A stretch of DNA of 64,000 nt from Streptoalloteichus hindustanus (GCF_900129375.1 NZ_FQVN01000001.1:992001-1056000), one strand, 5' to 3'; positions 27,783-38,493 are shown, numbered from the stretch's first letter. Numbers and translations: made by a program. Notes: generated by a model from the letters alone, not told the origin.

Positions 27783-28400
27783 ATGACCGACCACGCCGGC
27801 GGGGCCCGGTCGAGTGACGAGGACACCGCGGGCGAGGACCGCCCCGCCCTGTCCGGCCACGACCCCGCCGAGACGTTCGGCCGGCTCTTCGACCAGCACG
27901 CCAAGCCGCTGCACCGGTACCTGGCGCGGCGGGCCGGCGAGGACGTCGCCGACGACCTGGTCGCCGAGACGTTCCTGGCCGCGTTGCAGCGGCGCGACGA
28001 CTACGACCCCGCCCGCGCTCCGGTGCGGGCCTGGTTGTTCGGCATCGCCACGAACCTGTTGCGGCGGCACGTCCGCCAGGAGGTGCGGGGCTACCAGGCC
28101 ACGGCCAGGGCGTACGGCAGGGCGGAGGCGGAGCGGCCGGAGCCGCCCGAGGCGCGGGTGGTCGACCAGGTCGACGCCGAGGCCAGGACCAGGCAGCTAG
28201 CGGGGGCGCTGGGGCAGATGGCCCAGGGCGACCGGGACGTGCTGCTGCTGACCTCCTGGGCGGAGATGGACTCCACCGAGGTGGCCGCCGCGCTCGGCAT
28301 CCCGGTGGGAACGGTGCGCTCCCGCCTGCACCGGGTGCGGCGCTGGCTGCGGGCGGGTGCCCGGGGCAGGGGAGGACGGACGGAGGACGGCGATGAGTGA
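27783..28400 (+). CDS. RNA polymerase sigma factor, sigma-70 (ECF-like)
   Basis: The 205-residue product has region 2 ([20 protein letters not shown], then [11 protein letters not shown] and [15 protein letters not shown]) and region 4 with the helix-turn-helix [20 protein letters not shown]. There is no region 1 or 3, so it is ECF-type. Its stop overlaps the ATG of the CU044_5270 protein (ATGAGTGA), a pairing common in actinobacteria, in which the second gene is thought to modulate the sigma factor. GTG 27774 is an alternative start closer to the AGAGAG. It is divergent from disA. Confidence 0.9.
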   Translation: MTDHAGGARSSDEDTAGEDRPALSGHDPAETFGRLFDQHAKPLHRYLARRAGEDVADDLVAETFLAALQRRDDYDPARAPVRAWLFGIATNLLRRHVRQEVRGYQATARAYGRAEAERPEPPEARVVDQVDAEARTRQLAGALGQMAQGDRDVLLLTSWAEMDSTEVAAALGIPVGTVRSRLHRVRRWLRAGARGRGGRTEDGDE

Positions 28401-29625
28401 GGACGAGCCGCGTCGGTTGTGGAGCGACGAGGAGCTGGACCAGGCCCTCGCCGCGCTGCACGCCGACGTCCCGACGAACGACGCGGCGCTGGCCGGCGCC
28501 CGCGCACGGTTGATGGCGGCCGCGGTCGCCGAGGGGGATCACGAGGTGAGGGCGTTGACTGAGGAGAGGACGCGGCCGGTGGAGCCGCGGCCGTCGTTGT
28601 GGCGCCGGTCCCGGAGCGTGCGGTGGCTCTCGGGCGTCGCCGCGGTGTCGGCGCTGGTGGTGGGTGGGCTGGTCGCGCAGACGGCGTTCATGGGGGAGAA
28701 CTCGCCGGGTTCGGTGGCGAACGCCGCCGAACTGCTCAACCGGGCCGCGGACGCCGCGATCAGGACCAAGGACCAGGAGGTGAAGCCAGGGCAGTTCCGC
28801 TACCTGCGCACCACGGCGTGGCACTCCACGGAGATCCCGCTCACGAAGAAGGACGCGCCGAGCGGCGAGCGGCAGTCCGTCGAGGGCCTGGAGACGTTGA
28901 CCTACCTGGTGAAGGGTGTCACCGAGTACTGGATCCCCGCCAACTTCCAGGACGAGTGGATGCAGCGGCGGACCTGGAACGCCGAGCGGAAGTACCCTGA
29001 GGGGGTCGAGGCCAAGCTCCGGGAGCGGTACGGGAACCCGTCGCCGCCCAAGACCGAGGTGCGTCGCGCCAAGGCCGGCGTCTTCTACCGGGGCGAGCCC
29101 GCCTTCGAGGAGAAGCCGGACGGCTCGCTCGTGCCGGTGAACCAGTCGACGGAGTCGAAGGAGGAGGGCCGCCTGGGGGACGGCGGCTGGGCGGACCCGA
29201 CGCCGGAGTTCTTCGCGAAGCTCCCGCGTGACCCGCAGCAGCTGCTGGACCGGATCTACCAGGACTCCAGGGGGCAGGGGCCGGGGCCGGACGAGGAGGC
29301 CTTCGTCTTCGTCCGGGACGTGATGCGCACCGGTCGGGTCCCTGCCGACGTGCGGGCCGCGCTGTTCCGCGCCGCCGCCAAGATCCCCGGCATGCGGATC
29401 ACCGACGACGCGGCGAACCTGGACGGCAGGAAGGGTGTCGCGATCAGCCGCAGCGACGCGAACGACCGAACGGACCTGATCTTCGCCCCGGACACGGGCG
29501 AGGTGATCGGTGAGCGCGTGGTCACCACGAAGGGCCGCGAGGGCGTGCCGGCCGGAACGGTGATGAGCTGGACCGCCATCAGCTCGGCCGTCGTGAGCAA
29601 GGCGGGGGAGAGGACCGGCTCCTGA
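28393..29625 (+). CDS. CU044_5270-family protein, probable membrane partner of the sigma factor
   Basis: The 410-residue product has a cytoplasmic N-terminus (about residues 1-75), one transmembrane helix (WLSGVAAVSALVVGGLVAQT, about 77-96) and a large outer domain. The layout matches actinobacterial CU044_5270 proteins, regularly encoded right after ECF sigma factors. The cytoplasmic part could act as an anti-sigma domain, but it has no zinc-binding ZAS motif (HxxxCxxC), so any such mechanism differs. Function is inferred from neighbourhood. Translation is probably coupled, since its ATG overlaps the sigma stop. A strong terminator follows. Confidence 0.8.
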   Translation: MSEDEPRRLWSDEELDQALAALHADVPTNDAALAGARARLMAAAVAEGDHEVRALTEERTRPVEPRPSLWRRSRSVRWLSGVAAVSALVVGGLVAQTAFMGENSPGSVANAAELLNRAADAAIRTKDQEVKPGQFRYLRTTAWHSTEIPLTKKDAPSGERQSVEGLETLTYLVKGVTEYWIPANFQDEWMQRRTWNAERKYPEGVEAKLRERYGNPSPPKTEVRRAKAGVFYRGEPAFEEKPDGSLVPVNQSTESKEEGRLGDGGWADPTPEFFAKLPRDPQQLLDRIYQDSRGQGPGPDEEAFVFVRDVMRTGRVPADVRAALFRAAAKIPGMRITDDAANLDGRKGVAISRSDANDRTDLIFAPDTGEVIGERVVTTKGREGVPAGTVMSWTAISSAVVSKAGERTGS

Positions 29626-29640
29626 CGAGCTGGTCCACCG

Positions 29641-29681
29641 GGAGTGGCCCGCACGCTTTCGGGGGGCGTGCGGGCCACTCC
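29641..29681 (+). terminator. Intrinsic terminator of the sigma/CU044_5270 operon
   Basis: GGAGTGGCCCGCACGC (29641-29656) pairs perfectly with 29666-29681. The hairpin starts 15 bp past the CU044_5270 stop. Confidence 0.88.
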
Positions 29682-30235
29682 TGTGCCCGGGGGCGCGTCG
29701 AGACGGTCGTGCGTTCGGGTGTCGTCGACGGGATGGGCGGCGGCCCACCTCCTGACGAGGGCGGAGCTCGGTCGGTTCGGCCCGGTGGCAAGGCTGCCCG
29801 GCCCGTTGACCAAGTCTCGATGGTGTCGCGTCAATTGCCCGAAGGGGTATTTGTTTCGGGGAATTGATGACGATGGGGTGATGGGGAATCCGACCGACGG
29901 ATGATTTGGTTGCGCCCACACTCATGATCACCCGATTGGGGGTTCCGCGTCATATTCGTCCATCCAGGGGACGCGCGAAACCCCGGAAATGTCAGACCGA
30001 CATGCGATGTTTGAAGTGGGGGTTCCCCCCTACTTCAGGCCAGTAGGCGGTGGCGAACAGTGCGCGAACCGGGCTCGGGACGTCGTGCGTCAGCCGTCGG
30101 CTCGGAACGACGAGGGGGACGCCGGCGCTCTCCGCTGGGGAGCCGCCCCAAGTCTGGGCAGCGCCGTGACCAGGTGAAATCGGGCGCCTGCCCGGTGCGA
30201 ATCCCGAGCCACCGCCGACCCCTCCCACCGCCGGT
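29682..30235. other. Gene-free interval, AT-rich between about 29800 and 30050
   Basis: No frame has a ribosome site plus a recognisable product. The stretch 29820-30050 (for example GAAGGGGTATTTGTTTCGGG and GTCATATTCGTCCATCC) is markedly richer in A and T than the rest of the window. GGGGGTTCCGCG and GGGGGTTCCCCCC words occur at about 29939 and 30020. It would be a natural Lsr2 target. The downstream neighbour radA ends at 30236, convergent. Confidence 0.5.
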
Positions 30236-31660
30236 TCACTGGTCCGGCGACTCCCCGGCGTTGTCCCGCAGGAACCGGAGCGCGGCGCCGATGTTGGGCA
30301 CGACGACGGCTCGCAGGTCCGGCGGCAGCGGCCCCGAGTCCGGGGGGACGAGCGCGCGCGTGTAGCCCAGCCGGACCGCCTCGGCGAGGCGCCGGCCGGC
30401 GCCGCCGACCCGCCGGACCTCGCCGGCGAGGCCCACCTCGCCGATGGCCACGACGTCGGGCGGGAGCGGCAGGTCGCGGGCGGCGGAGGCGACCGCCAGG
30501 GCCACCGCCAGGTCCGCAGCCGGCTCCGCGACGCGCATGCCGCCGACGGTCGCCGTGAAGACGTCGGCGTCGCCGAGGCGCACCCGCCCGCGGCGCTCCA
30601 GGACCGCGAGCACCATGGCCATCCGCGCCGAGTCCAGGCCGCTGACCGCGCGGCGCGGGGTGGCCAGGCCGGAGCCGGCGACCAGCGCCTGCACCTCGGC
30701 CAGCAGCGGGCGCTTCCCCTCGACGACGACGGTCACGGCGGTGCCGGGCACGCCCGTGTCCCGCCGGGTGAGGAAGAGCCCGGACGGGTCGGGGACCCCG
30801 ACGATGCCGTCGTCCCGCAGCTCGAAGCAGCCCACCTCGTCGGCCGGCCCGAACCGGTTTTTCACCCCCCGCACCAGCCGCAACGTGGAGTGCCGGTCGC
30901 CCTCGAAGTGCAGCACCACGTCCACCAGGTGCTCCAGGACGCGGGGGCCGGCCACGGAGCCGTCCTTGGTGACGTGTCCCACGAGCACCACGGGCAGGCC
31001 GCGCTCCTTCGCCAACGCCACCAGCGCGGTCGTGACCGCCCTGACCTGGGTGACGCCGCCGGGCGCGCCGTCGGCGTACGGGGACTGCATCGTCTGCACC
31101 GAGTCGACCACGAGCAGCCCGGGGCGGACTGCGTCGACGTGCCCGAGCAGCGCGCCGAGGTCGCTCTCCGCCGCGATGTAGAGCTCGTCGTGCAGCGCGT
31201 CGGTGCGTTCCGCCCGGAGCCGGACCTGTCCCGCCGACTCCTCGCCGGTCACGTACAGGGCGGGGGAGCCGCCGAGCGCCCACCGGTGGGTGACCTCCAG
31301 CAGGAGGGTGGACTTGCCCACGCCCGGCTCGCCGGCGAGCAGCACCACCGCGCCCGGGACCAGCCCGCCGCCCAGCACCCGGTCCAGCTCGGGGACACCG
31401 GTGGTGCGGGCGCGCGCCGACTCGACGTCCACCTGCGCGATGGGGCGGGCCGGGGTGGCCGGGGCGCCGGCGGCGACCAGGGCGCGCTCGGTCCGGCTCG
31501 GCGCGGCGAGCTCCTCGACGCTGCCCCACGCCTGGCACTCCGGGCAGCGGCCGACCCACTTGGCCACCTCGTGGCCGCACTCGGCGCAGCGGTAGGCGGG
31601 GCGGGCGGCGCGGGTGTTCTTCGGCGGCACGGGGGTGACGTTAGGCGGTGCCGCCGACAC
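30236..31660 (-). CDS. radA: DNA repair protein RadA (Sms)
   Basis: RadA is a RecA-like ATPase that helps branch migration in recombination. The 474-residue product has the N-terminal zinc finger C25-x2-C28...C39-x2-C42 (CAECG, CPECQ), Walker [10 protein letters not shown] (about residue 109), the RadA-specific [11 protein letters not shown] (about 268) and a C-terminal Lon-like domain. GTG 31660 is the only good start before the zinc finger. RadA modulates DisA activity in other bacteria, and disA is close by, though the sigma-factor operon lies between. Confidence 0.96.
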   Translation of the reverse strand: MSAAPPNVTPVPPKNTRAARPAYRCAECGHEVAKWVGRCPECQAWGSVEELAAPSRTERALVAAGAPATPARPIAQVDVESARARTTGVPELDRVLGGGLVPGAVVLLAGEPGVGKSTLLLEVTHRWALGGSPALYVTGEESAGQVRLRAERTDALHDELYIAAESDLGALLGHVDAVRPGLLVVDSVQTMQSPYADGAPGGVTQVRAVTTALVALAKERGLPVVLVGHVTKDGSVAGPRVLEHLVDVVLHFEGDRHSTLRLVRGVKNRFGPADEVGCFELRDDGIVGVPDPSGLFLTRRDTGVPGTAVTVVVEGKRPLLAEVQALVAGSGLATPRRAVSGLDSARMAMVLAVLERRGRVRLGDADVFTATVGGMRVAEPAADLAVALAVASAARDLPLPPDVVAIGEVGLAGEVRRVGGAGRRLAEAVRLGYTRALVPPDSGPLPPDLRAVVVPNIGAALRFLRDNAGESPDQ

Positions 31661-31790
31661 GGCCCTGTCGGGTGCGCGTCAGCGGCGGGATCGGCCGGGG
31701 AACGTCCGGAGGGACCGCCGGCCTGCGCGTTCTCCCCAGGAACACCACCTCCCGCCGGCGCGGCGCGCGACTTCTGAGGCAGAGACGGAA

Positions 31791-31822
31791 AGGCGCCCCT
31801 CACCAGACGGCGAGGGGCGCCT
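31791..31822 (-). terminator. Intrinsic terminator of the LpqE-like gene
   Basis: AGGCGCCCCTC (31791-31801) pairs with 31812-31822. On the minus strand the stem is followed by TTTCCGTCTCTG. It lies 18 bp beyond the lipoprotein stop codon. Confidence 0.75.
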
Positions 31823-31840
31823 CTCGACGCATTCGGGCGA

Positions 31841-32617
31841 TCAGTGGCCGCCGCCGTGGCCAGAGCCCTTGCCCGGGGCGGGCTGGCCGGAGTGGCCGAC
31901 GTCACCGGTGCGCGGCGCGGCCGGCGCGCCGATCGGCAGGTCGAGGGTGACCTCGCCGGCCTTCTCGAACACGAAGGTCACCTTGACCGTCTGGCCGGGG
32001 CCCACCTCGCGCTTGAGGCCGGTCAGGGTGATCTTCACCTTGCCGGGCTCGGTCCGGCCGACACCGGTGGCGCCGGTCGCACCGGTCGGGGCGCCGGCGG
32101 TCGGCGTGCCGGTGGTCGGGGCACCGGTTCCGCCGGTCTGCTGGCCGGGGACGCCGGTGGCGGTCGCCTTCGGCGGGGTGCTCTGGGCCTGCCCGCCCTG
32201 GCCGTCGCTGTCGCGCAGCTCGGTGGCCAGCGCGAAGTGGCCGGGCAGGTCCGTGCTGCCCTCGACCTTGCCGGCGGCTGCGTCCGGGCTGCTCACCGAC
32301 AGGAGCTTGTCGGGGTTGTCGCCGGTGTTGACGATGTTGATGATCAGCGGGGCGTCCGAGCCCTCGGCGTAGAGGCCCTTGCCGGTCGGGTAGGCGAGCT
32401 GCGCGCCGCGGACGGTGATCGAGCCGCGCACTGCCTCGGCGCCGTTCACCGCGGCGACCTGGGTGTCGGTCTGGGTGATCTGACCGGAACTGCACCCGGC
32501 CAGGGCGAGGGCGGCGCCCAACCCCAACGCGACGGGGACGAGGCGCAGGCGGTTGGCCTTGGGCCGCTGCTGCGCCGCGTCAACCTGAAGCTCGCCTCCG
32601 GCGACGTTGCGGCTCAC
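31841..32617 (-). CDS. LpqE-like lipoprotein
   Basis: The 258-residue product has a cytoplasmic lead, a hydrophobic segment and the lipobox LALAGC (about residues 37-42), so it is a surface lipoprotein. The mature part has a beta-sandwich-like region (ITVRGAQLAYP, GDNPDKLLSVSSP, LTGLKREVGPGQTVKVTFVFE), a low-complexity Thr/Gly/Ala/Pro linker of about 40 residues in the middle and a His/Gly-rich end (GSGHGGGH). Its location between radA and carD is that of lpqE (Rv3584) in M. tuberculosis. The fold resembles PCuAC-type copper chaperones, but no Met-rich copper motif is obvious. The function is unknown. Confidence 0.8.
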   Translation of the reverse strand: MSRNVAGGELQVDAAQQRPKANRLRLVPVALGLGAALALAGCSSGQITQTDTQVAAVNGAEAVRGSITVRGAQLAYPTGKGLYAEGSDAPLIINIVNTGDNPDKLLSVSSPDAAAGKVEGSTDLPGHFALATELRDSDGQGGQAQSTPPKATATGVPGQQTGGTGAPTTGTPTAGAPTGATGATGVGRTEPGKVKITLTGLKREVGPGQTVKVTFVFEKAGEVTLDLPIGAPAAPRTGDVGHSGQPAPGKGSGHGGGH

Positions 32618-32815
32618 GATGCAGGTCCTTCCTGGAGCACGGGTGACCTCGGCCGTCCCGCACGGCCAGCGGGAAGCCTAGCCCGGCGTCGGGCGGGCGG
32701 CGCACCCGACCATGGTCGCCGATCGCGCGATCACTGTCCATTGTGGAGGAATTACTGATCTCGGAGTCGGGCCATGGCATGCGAACGGGTTGTTTGTCAA
32801 CCCCCCGCTCCCCCG

Positions 32816-32843
32816 TTGACCTGCGGTTACGCATCGTTAGACA
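32816..32843 (+). promoter_or_regulatory. Possible carD promoter
   Basis: TTGACC (32816-32821), a 16-bp spacer and TAGACA (32838-32843) resemble a sigma-A promoter. A second TAGGAT word (32869-32874) closer to the gene could be an alternative -10. Neither is proven. Confidence 0.4.
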
Positions 32844-32901
32844 GGCGAACGGGGATTGCCGGACGTGTTAGGATGGCATCAGCGAAAGGGGCAGAGGACA
32901 C

Positions 32902-33390
32902 ATGGTTTTCAAGGTCGGAGAGACCGTCGTCTACCCGCACCACGGTGCCGCTCTCATCGAAGCAATCGAGACCCGCGTGATCAAGGGCGAGGAGAAGAAG
33001 TACCTCGTCCTGAAGGTTGCCCAGGGCGACCTCACGGTCCGAGTCCCCGCCGACAACGCCGAGATCGTCGGTGTGCGGGACGTGGTGGGCCAGGAGGGGC
33101 TGAACCGGGTCTTCGAGGTGTTGCGCGCTCCGCACACCGAGGAGCCGACGAACTGGTCCCGGCGGTACAAGGCCAACCTGGAGAAGCTCGCCTCCGGCGA
33201 CGTGAACAAGGTGGCCGAGGTGGTGCGCGACCTGTGGCGGCGCGAGAAGGACCGCGGCCTGTCGGCGGGTGAGAAGCGCATGCTCGCCAAGGCCCGGCAG
33301 ATCCTCGTGAGCGAGCTCGCGCTGGCGGAGGGCACCGACGAGGACAAGGCCGAGACGCTGCTCGACGAGGTGCTGGCCACCGCCTCCTGA
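32902..33390 (+). CDS. carD: Transcription regulator CarD
   Basis: CarD binds the RNA polymerase beta subunit and stabilises the open complex, mainly at ribosomal RNA promoters. The 162-residue length matches M. tuberculosis CarD. The N-terminal Tudor-like polymerase-interaction domain starts [15 protein letters not shown], and the C-terminal helical DNA-binding domain contains the conserved Trp that wedges the bubble ([25 protein letters not shown]). ATG 32902 follows GCAGAGGAC. It is followed by a large hairpin and ispD, as in mycobacteria. Confidence 0.98.
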   Translation: MVFKVGETVVYPHHGAALIEAIETRVIKGEEKKYLVLKVAQGDLTVRVPADNAEIVGVRDVVGQEGLNRVFEVLRAPHTEEPTNWSRRYKANLEKLASGDVNKVAEVVRDLWRREKDRGLSAGEKRMLAKARQILVSELALAEGTDEDKAETLLDEVLATAS

Positions 33391-33432
33391 CGTTGCGCCG
33401 AGCGCGCCGGGGTGACCGGCGCCCGGCGGCTG

Positions 33433-33482
33433 ACACGGGCGTGTCCGGGGTGATGCATGATTCACCCCGGACACGCCCGTGT
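33433..33482. terminator. Perfect 21-bp-stem terminator between carD and ispD
   Basis: Arms 33433-33453 and 33462-33482, beginning ACACGGGCGTGTCCGG, pair without mismatch around the loop TGCATGAT. It separates carD from ispD, so ispD needs a promoter downstream of it. Confidence 0.88.
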
Positions 33483-33532
33483 TCGTCTTCCACCCGCCGG
33501 TCGAGCGGGTTCTCCTGCCCGGGGGTTCTGCT

Positions 33533-34225
33533 GTGGTGACCGTCGTCGCACTCGTCCCCGCCGCCGGTCGGGGCGAGCGGCTCGGCGCGGGGCGGCCCAA
33601 GGCGCTGGTCCCGGTGCGGGGCGAGCCCCTGTTGACGCACGCGGTGCGCGGCCTGCTCGCGTCGGGCCGGGTCGACCACGTGGTCGTGGCCGCGCCCCCC
33701 GCCGAGGTGGACCAGGTGGCCGACCTGCTCCGCCCCCTAGGCCCGGCCGTGCACGTGGTCGCCGGCGGCGGCGAGCGCACCGACTCGGTGCGGCTCGCGT
33801 TGGACGCCGCGCTGACCTTCGCGCCGGCCGCGGACGTCGTCCTGGTGCACGACGCCGCGCGGGCCTTCACCCCACCCGAGGTCGTGCGCGCGGTCGTGGA
33901 CGCCGTGGTGGGCGGAGCGCCCGCCGTCGTCCCGGTCCTGCCGGTCGCCGACACCGTGAAGCAGGTCGACGCGGACGGCCGTGTCGTGGGCACTCCCGAC
34001 CGCTCCGCGCTGCGGGCGGTGCAGACCCCCCAGGGCTTCGCCGTCGACCTGTTGCGGCGCGCGCACGCCGCGGCGGAGGGGGCGGCCACCGACGACGCGG
34101 GACTGGTCGAACGGCTGGGCGAGCCGGTGGCCACCGTGCCGGGGCACCCGTGGGCGATGAAGGTCACGACCCCGTTCGATCTGGCCGTGGCCGAGGCCGT
34201 GCTGGCCGGGGAGGAAGGACGATGA
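33533..34225 (+). CDS. ispD: 2-C-methyl-D-erythritol 4-phosphate cytidylyltransferase
   Basis: IspD transfers CMP from CTP to MEP in the non-mevalonate isoprenoid pathway. The 230-residue product has the nucleotide-binding [12 protein letters not shown] with the PKAL that follows, the [10 protein letters not shown] loop, [10 protein letters not shown] and the C-terminal DDAGLVE and [15 protein letters not shown] 33533 is chosen because GGGGGT lies 7-10 nt upstream and the homology begins right after. The longer frame from 33479 starts inside the arm of a terminator hairpin and is unlikely. Its stop overlaps the ispF ATG. Confidence 0.96.
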   Translation: MVTVVALVPAAGRGERLGAGRPKALVPVRGEPLLTHAVRGLLASGRVDHVVVAAPPAEVDQVADLLRPLGPAVHVVAGGGERTDSVRLALDAALTFAPAADVVLVHDAARAFTPPEVVRAVVDAVVGGAPAVVPVLPVADTVKQVDADGRVVGTPDRSALRAVQTPQGFAVDLLRRAHAAAEGAATDDAGLVERLGEPVATVPGHPWAMKVTTPFDLAVAEAVLAGEEGR

Positions 34226-34707
34226 GCGAGATGCTGGTCCCCAGGGTCGGGGTGGGCACCGACGTGCACCCGGTCGAGCCGGGCCGGGAGTGCTGGATGG
34301 CCGGTCTGCGCTGGGAGGGCGTGGACGGCTGCGCCGGGCACTCCGACGGCGACGTGGTCGCCCACGCGCTGTGCGACGCGATGCTGTCCGCGGCCGGGCT
34401 CGGCGACCTCGGCGCGGTCTTCGGCACGGGCGACCCGCGCTGGTCCGGCGCGCACGGCGCGGAGCTGCTCGCCGAGGTGCGGCGGCGGGTCGAGGCGGCG
34501 GGGTTCCGCCTCGGCAACGCAGCGGTGCAGCTCGTCGGCAACGCGCCCAGGGTCGGGCGACGGCGCGACGAGGCGCAGGCGGCGCTCTCCGCGGCCGCTG
34601 GCGGGCCGGTCGCGGTCTCCGGGACCACGACGGACGGGCTGGGGCTCACCGGCAGGGGCGAGGGCGTGGCCGCCGTGGCCACCGCGTTGCTGCTCCCGGT
34701 CGGCTGA
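34222..34707 (+). CDS. ispF: 2-C-methyl-D-erythritol 2,4-cyclodiphosphate synthase
   Basis: IspF cyclises CDP-ME 2-phosphate to MEcPP, two steps after IspD. The 161-residue product has the metal-binding [10 protein letters not shown] (Asp and His), [16 protein letters not shown] and the CDP-binding [19 protein letters not shown] near the end. Its ATG overlaps the ispD stop (ATGA), which fixes the start and indicates coupled translation. Confidence 0.97.
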   Translation: MSEMLVPRVGVGTDVHPVEPGRECWMAGLRWEGVDGCAGHSDGDVVAHALCDAMLSAAGLGDLGAVFGTGDPRWSGAHGAELLAEVRRRVEAAGFRLGNAAVQLVGNAPRVGRRRDEAQAALSAAAGGPVAVSGTTTDGLGLTGRGEGVAAVATALLLPVG

Positions 34708-34747
34708 TTCGCCGCCCGCCCGCTGTCGTCGGCCCCGGCCCGGTCCC

Positions 34748-34753
34748 TACCCT
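34748..34753 (+). promoter_or_regulatory. -10-like element before a small leaderless frame
   Basis: TACCCT lies 6 nt before the ATG at 34760, the same spacing as at other leaderless starts in the window. Confidence 0.35.
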
Positions 34754-34759
34754 GCCCGC

Positions 34760-34900
34760 ATGTCGATCGCGCTCGTGGACGCCGCCGGCCGTGCCGCCAC
34801 CGCGGGGGAGGCCGGCGGGCTGGGGAGCGCGGTGGTCGGGACGCCCTTCCGGTTCGGGCGGGATCGGGCGCGTGCCCTCGTCCGGGCGACTGGTCCCTGA
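34760..34900 (+). CDS. Candidate small protein, 46 aa, unknown
   Basis: A 46-codon frame starts with MSIALVDAAGRAATAGEAGG and ends ALVRATGP. TACCCT lies 6 nt before its ATG, the arrangement seen before lysS, cysS and others here, so a leaderless transcript is plausible. Its stop is 10 nt before the GTG of the HIT gene, so it could also be a short leader frame for that gene. The product has no domain I recognise. It could be a chance frame in GC-rich DNA; codon third positions are GC-rich but the sequence is short. Confidence 0.35.
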   Translation: MSIALVDAAGRAATAGEAGGLGSAVVGTPFRFGRDRARALVRATGP

Positions 34901-34910
34901 CGGGAGTGAA

Positions 34911-35327
34911 GTGCCTGTGGCCTGCGTGTTCTGCGGGATCGTCGACGGACTGGAGCCCGCATGGGTGGTGTGGCGGGATGAGGAGCACGTCGCCTTCCTG
35001 GACCGCAGCCCGTTGGACGAGGGCCACGTGTTGGTGGTGCCGCGTCGGCACGCCGTGACGCTGCTCGACCTGGCGCGGGAGGAGGCGGCCGCCCTGGGCG
35101 CGGCCAGCCACCGCGTCGCCCGGCTGCTGCACGAGCGGCTGCACCCGCACGGGCTGAAGGTCCAGCAGTGCAACGGCCGGGCCGCGGGCCAGGTGGTGAT
35201 GCACCTGCACGTCCACGTCATCCCGCGCTGGGCGGCCCGGCGGTCCCCGATGGGACGGCGGTGGACGGGGCGCCGGGCGCCGGAGGGCGTGCTCGCGGAG
35301 GTGCACGCCCGGCTCACCGGGCCGTGA
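34911..35327 (+). CDS. HIT-family nucleotide hydrolase/transferase
   Basis: The 138-residue product has the histidine triad HLHVHVIPR (about residues 99-107) and the N-terminal CVFCGIVDG typical of bacterial HIT (Hint-like) proteins. The CxxC there may bind zinc with downstream histidines. The enzymes act on purine nucleoside phosphoramidates or dinucleoside polyphosphates. GTG 34911 follows GGGAG by 5-6 nt. It lies between ispF and a HAD hydrolase. Confidence 0.88.
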   Translation: MPVACVFCGIVDGLEPAWVVWRDEEHVAFLDRSPLDEGHVLVVPRRHAVTLLDLAREEAAALGAASHRVARLLHERLHPHGLKVQQCNGRAAGQVVMHLHVHVIPRWAARRSPMGRRWTGRRAPEGVLAEVHARLTGP

Positions 35328-35383
35328 CGACCCCGGCTCTGTGGTCTGGACCACGCGTGGCGGACTGCCCGCCGTTCGGCGGA

Positions 35384-35389
35384 TAGCGT
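35384..35389 (+). promoter_or_regulatory. Leaderless -10 element of the HAD gene
   Basis: TAGCGT lies 7 nt before the GTG at 35397. No ribosome site is visible. Confidence 0.4.
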
Positions 35390-35396
35390 GGCCGGC

Positions 35397-36077
35397 GTGA
35401 CGATCCGCGGGGTGCTCTTCGACTTCTCCGGCACGCTGTACCGGCTGGAGAACGACGGTCCGTGGCTCGCCGGCCTCGTCGACGAGTCGGCGGGGCTGAC
35501 CGGGGAGCGGGAGGCCGAGCTCCTCCGGCGGCTCTCCGCGCCGACCGGCCCGCTCGACGGCCTGCCCGACCACCTCCAGGAGGCGTGGGCCCGCCGCGAC
35601 CTGGACCCCGCAGTGCACCGCGACGTCCACGTCGCGCTGTTCCACCGCCTCGGCCTGGCCGAGGCGCTCGCCACGCGGTTCTACGAGCGGCTGATCAACC
35701 CGGTCCAGTGGCGCCCCTACCCGGACACCGCCGAGGTCCTGCACCGCCTGCGGGACTCCGGCGTGCGCGTGGCCGTGGTCAGCAACATCGCGTGGGACAT
35801 CCGGGAGGTGCTGCGCCGGCACGGGGTGCTCGACCTGGTCGACGCGGTCGTCATGTCCTACGTGGAGGGGCGGATCAAGCCCGACCCCGAGCTGTTCCGG
35901 GTCGCGTGCGCGCGCATCGGGGTGGACCCCGCCGAGGCGCTGATGGTGGGGGACAGCGAGGAGGCCGACGGCGGCGCCGCCGCGGTCGGGTGCCGGGTCT
36001 CGATCGTCGAGCCGCTGCCCACCGCCGAGCGGCCCTCCGCCCTGCTCGACGCGCTGGCCGCGCACCGTCTGGGCTGA
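35397..36077 (+). CDS. HAD-family hydrolase
   Basis: The 226-residue phosphatase-like protein has HAD motif I FDFSGTLY (Asp present as nucleophile in DF, but the second Asp of DxDGT replaced by Ser), motif [12 protein letters not shown], motif III lysine in [10 protein letters not shown] and motif [13 protein letters not shown] cap domain lies at about residues 20-95. The DFSGT variant is frequent in haloacid dehalogenase-like proteins of unclear substrate. GTG 35397 is preferred over GTG 35388 because TAGCGT lies 7 nt upstream. The substrate is unknown. Confidence 0.85.
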   Translation: MTIRGVLFDFSGTLYRLENDGPWLAGLVDESAGLTGEREAELLRRLSAPTGPLDGLPDHLQEAWARRDLDPAVHRDVHVALFHRLGLAEALATRFYERLINPVQWRPYPDTAEVLHRLRDSGVRVAVVSNIAWDIREVLRRHGVLDLVDAVVMSYVEGRIKPDPELFRVACARIGVDPAEALMVGDSEEADGGAAAVGCRVSIVEPLPTAERPSALLDALAAHRLG

Positions 36078-36120
36078 GAGCGGCTCCGCCGGGGGCAGGA
36101 GCCCCGGTTGCCCGGACCCG

Positions 36121-36126
36121 TACCAT
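36121..36126 (+). promoter_or_regulatory. Leaderless -10 element of cysS
   Basis: TACCAT lies 7 nt before the cysS GTG at 36134. Confidence 0.45.
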
Positions 36127-36133
36127 CGCGGGG

Positions 36134-37524
<1,391 letters not shown>

Positions 37525-37525
<1 letters not shown>

Positions 37526-38493
37526 TGCCCGGTAACTCCAAGCGCAGGGGCGCGATGCGCAAGCCCGGCACCAAGAAGGGCGCTGTCGTCGGCTCCGGCG
37601 GGCAGCGACGGCGCGGGCTGCGCGGCAAGGGACCGACCCCGCCGGCCGAGATGCGGCCGGGCCACCCCGCACAGCGCAGGGCGGCCGCCGCCGAGAAGAA
37701 GGCGCAGATCCAGGACAAGCGGCGCAGGGCGGAGGCCGACACCCCCGACTACGTCGCCGGGCGCAACCCGGTGGTGGAGTGCCTGCGGGCCGACGTGCCG
37801 GCCACCGCGCTCTACGTGGCGTCGGGGATCGACATCGACGACCGCGTCAACGACGCGGTGCGCAACGCGGCGGACCGGGGTATCTCGGTCCTGGAGGTCT
37901 CCCGGCACGAGCTGGACCGGCTCACCGGTGGCGCGATGCACCAGGGCGTCGCGCTCCAGGTGCCGCCGTTCGAGTACGCCCACCCGGACGACCTGCTGGA
38001 GGGCGCGATCGGCTCCGGCGAGCCGCCGCTGCTCGTCGCGCTCGACGGGGTCACCGACCCGCGCAACCTGGGCGCCGTGGTGCGGTCCGCCGCGGCGTTC
38101 GGCGCGCACGGGGTCGCGGTGCCGCAGCGCCGCAGCGCCGGGATGACCGCCGTCGCGTGGCGCACCAGCGCCGGCACGGCGGCCAAGCTGCCGGTCGCCA
38201 GGGCCACCAACCTCACCCGCACCCTCAAGGACTGGGCGGCCAGGGGCGTGATGGTCGTCGGCCTGGACGCCGACTCCACCGCCACCGTGGACGACCTGGA
38301 CCTGGCCACCGGCCCGCTGGCGGTCGTCGTGGGCTCGGAGGGGCGCGGGCTGTCCCGGCTCGTCCGCGAGACCTGTGACCTGGTCATCTCGATCCCGATG
38401 GCCTCCGGCGTGGAGTCGCTCAACGCCTCGGTGGCCGCCGGCGTCGTGCTGGCCGAGGTCGCCCGCCGCCGCCGGCAGTCCGGACGCGTCTGA
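37525..38493 (+). CDS. rlmB: 23S rRNA 2'-O-ribose methyltransferase RlmB (TrmH family)
   Basis: This SPOUT methyltransferase modifies a guanosine in 23S rRNA (G2251 in E. coli). The 322-residue product has a basic N-terminal extension of about 75 residues (Lys/Arg-rich), an L30e-like substrate-binding domain starting [14 protein letters not shown], and the SPOUT knot with [30 protein letters not shown] and [18 protein letters not shown]. Its ATG overlaps the cysS stop (TGATG). Family resemblance does not fix the exact target base. A terminator follows. Confidence 0.92.

Noticed and set aside
33479-33532. Upstream start for ispD at 33479
   Set aside because: It lies inside the terminator arm and lacks a ribosome site; GTG 33533 fits homology and GGGGGT.
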